DNA from: a virus
Direction: 5' to 3' (one strand)
IMG/VR virus record: IMGVR_UViG_3300044984_001756
Coordinates: 1 to 20,567 of that record
DNA: 20,567 bases
The position numbers and the translations under genes were made by a program. The stretch's first letter is position 1. Every line of letters begins with the position of its first letter. This document shows, piece after piece, positions 15,175-20,567 of the stretch. A model generated the notes under the pieces. The model was not told the origin of the DNA. It saw nothing but the letters and a program-made list of their open reading frames with translations, and did no database searches.

Positions 15175-17184
15175 ATGGAGAAAAACGACTTCCTTTTAGA
15201 CTTATTGCATGAGTTAGCCTATCGTTCCGATGAAGGTTATCCTATATTGAGTAAACAATCACACATTTATCTTATATCTGAGATATTAGATGAGTGGGGA
15301 TATACTCATATAAAAAATGAACTTATTCAAAATCTTACTGAAGCTAGTGAAGAGAAACACTATTCATCACCCGCACTTAATAAGACCGTTAAATACAAAG
15401 ATAGAGATGGTAAGGATAAAGAAGGTTTAGTTGGTTCATTACTTAGATTAGCTAAAGACCAACCTGGTAGAGAAGCGGCTGAAAGAGCATTACCTGCTGA
15501 TGGAACACCTGAAAGAGAAAAAATAAATAATGAATTAGGTGGTGAAGGACAACCTAATAGAAATATAGAAAAAGAAAAGGAAGATAAAGCTGATGTTGAA
15601 GCTGGAAAGGCTGGCGAAGCACCTGCTGAAGCGGAACCACCACAACCTGCTGTATTTGCTGGACAGGGTGGTGATTCATATAGAGCTGGGTTATCACCTA
15701 ATGACCCTGCGTATCAACCAACTAAGGATACTGCTGAAAAAGAAATGGCATCTCCTAAGAGAGAAATAGCTGGTAAAGATAAAACACTTACTAAAATAAA
15801 TTCAATTGAAAGTGAGGAGTTTAATAAAAGTATTCAACCAAGCGATGAGGAATTTGATATTAAAAATAAAAAAATAGCAAATCCGATTCCACCTCAACCA
15901 TATAAGTTACCAGCATCATTAATTGAAAATCCTAAATTTCCTAAAAAGTATTTAACTGCATTGGAAAGAATGATGAATACAAAACCAACTGGAGATGGTA
16001 CAAAATGGACACATTATAGTGATTTACCTGGAGGACAAGGCCAAATATCTGCACAGGCCGGTGAGTTAATGACGATGATGGGTACATCTATGAATGCTGA
16101 TGAATTTAATGAATTTACTGATTCATTATCAACGCATGAGGCTGAGTTAATAAAAAACAATCCAAAATTAAAAACTGAAGGAAGTCGTATTATAACAAAG
16201 AGTTGGATTCAATCCGCTAGAAATAATAGACAGGCTATTTTAAATAGAATTACAAAAGAATACCCAAACTCAAAAATAGTTGCAACTGCTTGGGATACTA
16301 AAGATGATGTTGAATCATTGGGATTATCAGATTATGGTAAAAACAAAGGATTCTCAACTGATATGTATATTAAGATAAAAACTGAAAATGGTGATGAGAT
16401 ATTAGATGAGGTTTCTTTGAAAAAATCAACTGAAGTAAACTTTTTAAATTCTGGTGCTGGTAAATTTATGGAATGGGATTCTGATTTACCAGATAACATA
16501 AACCAAAATGTTTATAAAGAAAATCAAAGAGCTAGATTAAGTGAAACTGGTACAAACCTAAAATCAGAAATTGAAAAATTATTAGCTAGTGGTTCAGATG
16601 AGTCTGTAAAGTTAAAAACTATATTTGATGAAAAGGGAACTACATTTGCAGATGCATTAAATGACCTTATTAAAGGTAAAGGAAGTAGAGCTAAATCTAA
16701 AGTGATATTAGCAAGTATTAAAACATTAGCAGATGGTGGAAATGATATAGCTAAACAATATATTATGGAAAATGATAAAATCCATAAAGAATTCCAATCA
16801 AATGCAATAAAGGCAATTACGGAAAATCCAAAAATGAAAGAAGGTATGTTAAATGAGATTCGTTCTGAATTTCCACTCAAAGCTGTTTCTGATGGTGAAG
16901 AATCTATGGCAATTGGTTCAAATTCATTAGATAAAGCTATTATGAAAAACATATTTGGAACATCTGATTACGATATGATAAAAGAAAAGTTGAGTGCTGA
17001 AACAGGTCCTCCTCCATTTTTAGGATATCAAGCTGAAGTGGGTGGAAAGATAATTCCATTGGCTGAAATTAAAGTTAGAGAAGATGGTGTTGGGTATGGT
17101 GGACAGATTAAATTTGAAATGACATTGGATAAACGATTTGCTAAAGTATTGAAAACAGCAAATGATGAAGTTTACAAATCATAA
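15175..17184 (+). CDS. Large phage protein of unknown function with possible nuclease-like core
   Basis: I chose ATG 15175 (MEKNDFLLDLLHELAYRSDE) rather than the in-frame ATG at 15085. The longer version would overlap the polymerase-like gene by 53 bases and place the promoter element inside the coding region. The 669-residue product has a helical N-terminal domain (1-60), a disordered Ala/Pro/Glu/Lys-rich region (about 65-235) and a folded remainder. In the middle, STDMYIKI (Asp396), DEILDEVSLKKS (Glu412, Lys416) and FLNSGAGKFMEWD resemble the core of a PD-(D/E)xK nuclease fold, but the triad is not canonical. The C-terminus has IPLAEIKVREDG then GYGGQIKFEMTL, another beta-rich segment. The disordered, charged linker would suit a virion-internal or DNA-associated protein. 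Function is not established. Confidence 0.78.
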   Translation: MEKNDFLLDLLHELAYRSDEGYPILSKQSHIYLISEILDEWGYTHIKNELIQNLTEASEEKHYSSPALNKTVKYKDRDGKDKEGLVGSLLRLAKDQPGREAAERALPADGTPEREKINNELGGEGQPNRNIEKEKEDKADVEAGKAGEAPAEAEPPQPAVFAGQGGDSYRAGLSPNDPAYQPTKDTAEKEMASPKREIAGKDKTLTKINSIESEEFNKSIQPSDEEFDIKNKKIANPIPPQPYKLPASLIENPKFPKKYLTALERMMNTKPTGDGTKWTHYSDLPGGQGQISAQAGELMTMMGTSMNADEFNEFTDSLSTHEAELIKNNPKLKTEGSRIITKSWIQSARNNRQAILNRITKEYPNSKIVATAWDTKDDVESLGLSDYGKNKGFSTDMYIKIKTENGDEILDEVSLKKSTEVNFLNSGAGKFMEWDSDLPDNINQNVYKENQRARLSETGTNLKSEIEKLLASGSDESVKLKTIFDEKGTTFADALNDLIKGKGSRAKSKVILASIKTLADGGNDIAKQYIMENDKIHKEFQSNAIKAITENPKMKEGMLNEIRSEFPLKAVSDGEESMAIGSNSLDKAIMKNIFGTSDYDMIKEKLSAETGPPPFLGYQAEVGGKIIPLAEIKVREDGVGYGGQIKFEMTLDKRFAKVLKTANDEVYKS

Positions 17185-17207
17185 AATAACCTTTGAAATT
17201 TAATTTT

Positions 17208-17216
17208 ATATTTATA
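17208..17216 (+). promoter_or_regulatory. ATATTTATA element upstream of the 17254 gene
   Basis: It lies in the 69-base gap after the 669-residue protein gene, 37 bases before the ATG. A second copy at 17348-17356 falls inside the coding region and is probably chance. Confidence 0.42.
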
Positions 17217-17253
17217 TGGGATTAATAACCCCCTTTATAATAAAAACTAATAT

Positions 17254-17649
17254 ATGAAAACACAATTATTGTGTACATTTACAACGAAAGATGGATTACA
17301 ACAAACTCTACAAAATATAAGAGAGACATACGTTATTGTCTATAATTATATTTATATTTTACAGAACAAAACTGATTTATCCGAATTGTACATAACGTAC
17401 AATATCAATACCGAATATAAACCAACATATCCATTAGAGGATACAATTCTTATTCATAGAAAAAAAGAATCAAATACCTTATACACAATTAATGCTTTAA
17501 ACCAATTGGTGAAAGAAGAAAATAATGGAGTATTGGATAACAAATTTATGTTGGATTGGGCCAAATTTAAGAACTCAATAATACTTACCAATACAGATGG
17601 TACAAAACGAATACAAACTAGAGTATTTGAGGTTATAGAATTTAAATAA
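17254..17649 (+). CDS. Conserved phage protein of unknown function
   Basis: The 131-residue product starts KTQLLCTFTTKDGLQQTLQN and contains TYNINTE, ILIHRKKESNTLYTINALNQ and FMLDWAKFKNSIILTNTDG. I associate this pattern (short beta-rich start, a His-Arg-Lys-Lys segment, then Asn-Thr-Leu-Tyr-Thr-Ile-Asn-Ala-Leu-Asn) with small proteins found in many T4-type aquatic phages, but I know no function. No membrane segment or signal peptide is present. It probably shares a transcript with the decarboxylase-like gene 26 bases downstream, as no terminator lies between them. Confidence 0.78.
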   Translation: MKTQLLCTFTTKDGLQQTLQNIRETYVIVYNYIYILQNKTDLSELYITYNINTEYKPTYPLEDTILIHRKKESNTLYTINALNQLVKEENNGVLDNKFMLDWAKFKNSIILTNTDGTKRIQTRVFEVIEFK

Positions 17650-17675
17650 CAAAAAAACAATAAGGAATATCTAAA

Positions 17676-18071
17676 ATGTTTATACCAAATCATTTACATT
17701 TACTTGTAAAGGGAAGCATTAAAACTCCACCTCAAACGGAAAAAATACTAAACGTTTGGTTTAGTGAATTAGTTAATAAAGTAGGAATGAAAGTAGTTGC
17801 CGGTCCTACATCGGTTTATGTTAACGAACCGGGCAACGAAGGAATAACGGGAACAGTAACATTAGCAACATCGCATGCTAGTATTCACGTTTGGGATAAT
17901 GATAATCCACCAATGTTCCAATTTGATTTATATAGTTGTTCAGATTTTACTGCAACTCAAGTATTAAATCATATAGATGAATGGTTTGGGTTGATAGAAG
18001 CTCACTACCAAATGATAGATAGAAATGGAAATGACTTTAAAATTATAGATTCCGGTCATTTTAAAAAATAA
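17676..18071 (+). CDS. speD: S-adenosylmethionine decarboxylase-like protein (bacterial SpeD type)
   Basis: The 131-residue product has the length of the short bacterial/archaeal AdoMet decarboxylases (130 in Thermotoga). These enzymes cleave themselves before a serine that becomes the pyruvoyl cofactor and make the aminopropyl donor for spermidine. The diagnostic stretch ATSHASIHVWD places Ser66, His71 and Cys88 (in DLYSCSDF) as equivalents of Thermotoga Ser63, His68 and Cys83, with a two-residue insertion before the Cys. The residue before the serine is Thr instead of the usual Glu. All three key residues are kept, so the protein may self-process. It is cytosolic. No spermidine synthase gene is in the window, so it would feed host polyamine synthesis. 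A related fold with another role cannot be ruled out. Confidence 0.72.
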   Translation: MFIPNHLHLLVKGSIKTPPQTEKILNVWFSELVNKVGMKVVAGPTSVYVNEPGNEGITGTVTLATSHASIHVWDNDNPPMFQFDLYSCSDFTATQVLNHIDEWFGLIEAHYQMIDRNGNDFKIIDSGHFKK

Positions 18072-18093
18072 CAATTAAATAAAATAATATACT

Positions 18094-18915
18094 ATGTTAG
18101 TTAAAAAAGGTGATAATAACGAAAATGTAAAAAAATTACAAGCAAAATTAGGTTTAACCGCTGATGGAGTTTTTGGTGCTGGTACTGAATCAGCTGTAAA
18201 AGCTTGGCAAACAAAAAATGGATTAACTGCTGATGGTATCGTTGGTGATGCTACTTGGGAAAAGATGGGATTGGGTGCAAGTACTCCAACTCCTTCTGTT
18301 GCTGTACCAGCATCTTCATTTAAATTGGCAGCTCTTAAAGGACACGTTCCTGATTCTGTAATTGCTCAAATTCCAGACACTGCTTCTAAATTCAATATTA
18401 CAACTCCTCTAAGATTAGCTCATTTCTTAGCACAATGTGGACACGAAAGTGGTGGATTCAAAGCCGTTACTGAGAATGTTAACTATTCAGCAGATGGATT
18501 AGTAAAAATCTTCGGAAAATACTTTAATTCAACAACTGCAGCTGCATATGCTAGAAACCCTGAAAAGATTGCATCTAAAGTTTACGCATCAAGAATGGGT
18601 AATGGTGATGAAGCATCTAAAGACGGATTTAAATTTCGTGGACGTGGTTATATTCAATTAACTGGTAAATCTAACTATACTAACTTCGCTAAATTCATTG
18701 GTGAAGATACTGTTGCAAATCCTGATTTGGTAGCAACTAAATATCCATTAGCTTCTGCTGCATTTTTCTTTGATTCAAATAAACTTTGGTCTATTTGTGA
18801 TAAAGGTTTTGATGATGCTACTGTAACATCGGTAACTAAAAGAGTAAATGGTGGTACTATTGGATTAGCTGATAGAATCAAACACTTCAAAGAATACTAT
18901 AACTTATTAAAGTAA
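18094..18915 (+). CDS. Endolysin: peptidoglycan-binding domain plus GH19 chitinase-like lysozyme
   Basis: Residues about 2-58 form a PG_binding_1 domain: KKGDNNENVKKLQAKLGLTA, then DGVFGAGTESAVKAWQTKNG, then LTADGIVGDATWEKM. A Ser/Thr/Pro linker (61-75) leads to a GH19 domain (about 76-272). It carries LRLAHFLAQCGHESGGFKAV, with catalytic Glu118, and FRGRGYIQLTGKSNYTNF, a GH19 signature. The enzyme cuts the glycan chains of peptidoglycan at the end of infection. There is no signal peptide, so it needs a holin or similar, which is not seen in the window. The binding domain at the N-terminus and cutting domain at the C-terminus is a known arrangement in phages of Gram-negative hosts. It lies convergent with the minus-strand gene. 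Confidence 0.93.
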   Translation: MLVKKGDNNENVKKLQAKLGLTADGVFGAGTESAVKAWQTKNGLTADGIVGDATWEKMGLGASTPTPSVAVPASSFKLAALKGHVPDSVIAQIPDTASKFNITTPLRLAHFLAQCGHESGGFKAVTENVNYSADGLVKIFGKYFNSTTAAAYARNPEKIASKVYASRMGNGDEASKDGFKFRGRGYIQLTGKSNYTNFAKFIGEDTVANPDLVATKYPLASAAFFFDSNKLWSICDKGFDDATVTSVTKRVNGGTIGLADRIKHFKEYYNLLK

Positions 18916-18924
18916 TATGGGGGT

Positions 18925-18944
18925 TGGTTTATTTAACTAAACCA
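18925..18944. terminator. Weak hairpin between convergent genes
   Basis: TGGTTTA pairs with TAAACCA around a six-base loop, spanning the end of the minus-strand gene. There is no T run on either side, so termination is only a possibility, in either direction. Confidence 0.3.
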
Positions 18945-19384
18945 TAATATTCTATATTCTTAAGTGCGTTGTTAACCAACCAAGGTTCTACATTAGGTAT
19001 TTTTGATAGGAATTCCAATTCATAATGATATGCTAATATTTCCTCATAATTCGGAGGTAATTTTATGTTATGCTTTAAATAAAATAAATGTTTAGATTCA
19101 TGCACTAATATAGCTGCTATGTTATTTATTGAATTAAACCTCATATCTTTTTGGGATATCATTATGGTAACTGAATCTTCTGTTGTTGAAAAATCACCAT
19201 CCCAATAGGTGATATGTTTACATACATCATTAATTAATTCATATTTATTAGGGTCAACTTGTTTTATTAGTGATAATGAAGTAGCTACCTTTGCTTTCCA
19301 ATTATCACCAACATCATCGATTTTAATTTGTGAGTAACAATCAAACACAAATAAAAAATTAATTAAAAGTAGAATCAGTTTCAT
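18929..19384 (-). CDS. Small exported protein with HExxH zinc-metallopeptidase motif
   Basis: The 151-residue product starts with a short signal peptide (MKLILLLINFLFVFDCYSQ, 1-19), the Bacteroidota style ending in Y-S-Q. It then has a ~130-residue domain with AAILVHESKHLFYLK, where His95, Glu96 and His99 form an HExxH motif. NYEEILAYHYELEFL follows, with Glu115 or Glu122 as a likely third metal ligand. This spacing is seen in small gluzincin-type metallopeptidases. The cysteine at 16 follows Asp, so it is not a good lipobox. It is the only minus-strand gene, convergent to the endolysin and divergent from the cohesin-like gene. Candidate roles include wall or envelope processing at lysis, or a surface protein carried as an extra gene; none is shown by sequence. 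Confidence 0.72.
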   Translation of the reverse strand: MKLILLLINFLFVFDCYSQIKIDDVGDNWKAKVATSLSLIKQVDPNKYELINDVCKHITYWDGDFSTTEDSVTIMISQKDMRFNSINNIAAILVHESKHLFYLKHNIKLPPNYEEILAYHYELEFLSKIPNVEPWLVNNALKNIEYYGLVK

Positions 19385-19393
19385 ATTTTATCA

Positions 19394-19401
19394 ATAAATA
19401 T
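19394..19401 (-). promoter_or_regulatory. ATATTTAT element on the minus strand before the exported peptidase gene
   Basis: Read on the minus strand, ATATTTAT lies nine bases before the start codon at 19384. It follows the gene's own direction, which supports the motif being orientation-specific, though the closeness to the start codon would leave almost no leader. Confidence 0.33.
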
Positions 19402-19433
19402 TTAAAAAAGTTAGATAAAATTGTAATCGCTAC

Positions 19434-19442
19434 ATATTTATA
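19434..19442 (+). promoter_or_regulatory. ATATTTATA element before the cohesin-like gene
   Basis: It lies in the 78-base divergent gap, 20 bases before the ATG at 19463, and is followed by AGGAA. Confidence 0.45.
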
Positions 19443-19462
19443 GGAAACATTATATAAAACGG

Positions 19463-20567
19463 ATGAAAAAACTATTATTTTTACTGCTGGTATCATTAGT
19501 ACCAATCTTTGGGTATTCACAAACTTGCCCAACGCCAACAACTTCTGGTGTTTTTATAACACTTGATTCAAATTATTTAGCTGGTACGGTAGCTGAAGGT
19601 TATACTAATGTAGGACTATGTTTTTACAACAATACAACAACTGATATAACAGCATTTCAGTTTAGAGTTTATTATGATACACAAGCTTTCACTGGGGTAG
19701 ACACACTTACTACATTGAATACAACATTTTCTCAGAACCTAAAATATGTTGATAATCCGGCTGCTGGTTATGTAACTGTCACAATGACTTATACTGGTAG
19801 TTCATCTACTTTTGAAATTCCAAATGGACCAATTGTTCAGTTGAAATTAACTCACGTAGCTGGATTTGCATCATTATCAACTATTGCTGATATGTCATTT
19901 GGAGCGGTAACTTATCCAGCAATTGCATCAAAGCAAAATGGTATGGATAACGCACTTACATTACAAAACTTTGGTGGTAATATTATACCTCAAACAATGT
20001 CTTATCATGGTAAATTTAAGAACGTAACTGGAACAGCTGCTAAGAATTTAACTGTAGCTTTAGAAAAGAAACTTAGACCAAGTGGAGCTTGGACTCAGGT
20101 TACAACTGATATGACTGATATAAATGGTGACTTTGCATTTAATGCAATTGCAATTGATACAACTGGTTATGATGTTAGATTAAAAATACAGGGAGATACG
20201 TTATCAGTTGGTAATGTAATATCTACGGCAGATGCACAAAGAGTACAAGATTATGTATTAGGTACACAAGCACCAACTGGATTTGATTTTTACGCATCGG
20301 ATGTTAATGGTGATAATGGTTTAAGTATATCGGATGCATATGGTATATTTGGTAGAATTTCTGGTAGATTCACCGCATGGCCTAATAGTGTTCAAAATGT
20401 AAAATTCTTTACACAATCTGAATATACTACTATTAATGGCTCAACAACCAATTATACATCAACAATTCCTGGTGTAACTAACTTTACGTTTAATATTGTT
20501 GCTGGACAACCTGATTCGGTTACATTCTATGTATTAGTACCGGGTGATGCAAATGGAACGGGATATC
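19463..20567 (+). CDS. Exported cohesin-like and dockerin-like multidomain protein (3' end missing)
   Basis: The frame is open from ATG 19463 to the window end (368 codons). Residues 1-20 are a signal peptide (MKKLLFLLLVSLVPIFGYSQ). Residues about 30-165 are a cohesin-like beta domain (GLCFYNNTTTDITAFQFRVY, YYDTQAF, IVQLKLTHVAGFASLS). About 175-245 looks like a small beta-sandwich of carboxypeptidase-regulatory or CNA-B type. About 245-300 is a type I dockerin-like pair: STADAQRVQDYVLG with a degenerate calcium loop, then DVNGDNGLSISDAYGIF with a proper loop (Asp280, Asn282, Asp284, Asp291) followed by a helix. Then a further beta-rich stretch reaches VPGDANGTG at the cut. In cellulosomes and bacterial surface systems cohesin and dockerin bind each other. 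Here they may assemble an exported or virion-attached glycan-binding protein. Domain calls are by eye. Confidence 0.78.
   Translation, partial: MKKLLFLLLVSLVPIFGYSQTCPTPTTSGVFITLDSNYLAGTVAEGYTNVGLCFYNNTTTDITAFQFRVYYDTQAFTGVDTLTTLNTTFSQNLKYVDNPAAGYVTVTMTYTGSSSTFEIPNGPIVQLKLTHVAGFASLSTIADMSFGAVTYPAIASKQNGMDNALTLQNFGGNIIPQTMSYHGKFKNVTGTAAKNLTVALEKKLRPSGAWTQVTTDMTDINGDFAFNAIAIDTTGYDVRLKIQGDTLSVGNVISTADAQRVQDYVLGTQAPTGFDFYASDVNGDNGLSISDAYGIFGRISGRFTAWPNSVQNVKFFTQSEYTTINGSTTNYTSTIPGVTNFTFNIVAGQPDSVTFYVLVPGDANGTGY

Noticed and set aside
17218-17235. GGG...CCC hairpin in the gap before 17254
   Set aside because: Only three G-C pairs can form with mismatches inside and no T run follows, so it is not a credible terminator.
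19335-19340. Lipoprotein signal at Cys16 of the minus-strand exported protein
   Set aside because: The residue before the cysteine is Asp and those before it are Val-Phe, which do not fit the lipobox; the Y-S-Q ending fits ordinary signal peptidase cleavage.
1-20567. CRISPR arrays, tRNA genes, insertion sequences and attachment sites
   Set aside because: I saw no regularly spaced repeats outside the tape measure coding repeat, no cloverleaf-like sequence, no transposase and no terminal inverted repeats.

Overview
The window looks like part of the genome of a long contractile-tailed (T4-like, myovirus-type) phage that infects a member of the Bacteroidota. The evidence for a phage is a run of recognisable tail genes in order: fibre, sheath, tube, assembly protein, tape measure, tube cap/baseplate, gp53-like wedge and hub. 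The evidence for a Bacteroidota host is threefold: two promoters matching TTTG-N20-TAnnTTTG, weak or absent Shine-Dalgarno sites, and two exported proteins whose signal peptides end in Y-S-Q. The DNA is AT-rich, with A/T-ending codons and AGA for most arginines. No terminase, portal, capsid, tRNA or integrase gene is in the window, so a complete phage cannot be told from a prophage fragment here.

Layout. Positions 1-843 hold the 3' end of a tail-fibre gene ending in an S74 self-cleaving chaperone. Positions 971-4926 hold sheath, tube and a gp26-like gene that seems to continue in another frame through a run of seven T. Positions 4981-12843 are a tightly packed run: a small coiled-coil protein, a 1069-residue tape measure with 80-residue repeats, a gp48/gp54-like protein, a gp53-like wedge protein, a large hub-like protein and a conserved unknown. 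Positions 12876-15137 hold a family 2 glycosyltransferase and a compact family A DNA polymerase-like gene, each with its own host-type promoter. Positions 15175-18915 hold a large unknown protein with a possible nuclease-like core, a conserved unknown, an S-adenosylmethionine decarboxylase-like gene and a GH19 endolysin. Positions 18929-19384 carry the only minus-strand gene, a small exported protein with an HExxH metal-binding motif. Diverging from it, 19463 to the window end encodes a large exported protein with a cohesin-like domain and a dockerin-like segment, cut off by the window end.

How it works together. Most of the window builds the tail: the tape measure sets length, the gp26-like protein and its shifted extension lie where tail-assembly chaperones usually sit, and tube, sheath and baseplate assemble around them. 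The endolysin serves lysis. The glycosyltransferase, polymerase-like gene, decarboxylase and two exported proteins are accessory functions inserted around the structural genes. Eight short ATATTTATA-like elements lie upstream of gene starts (one on the minus strand for the minus-strand gene), and several genes end in clear hairpin terminators. This suggests many short transcription units driven by a phage-specific late promoter, with two genes under host-type promoters.
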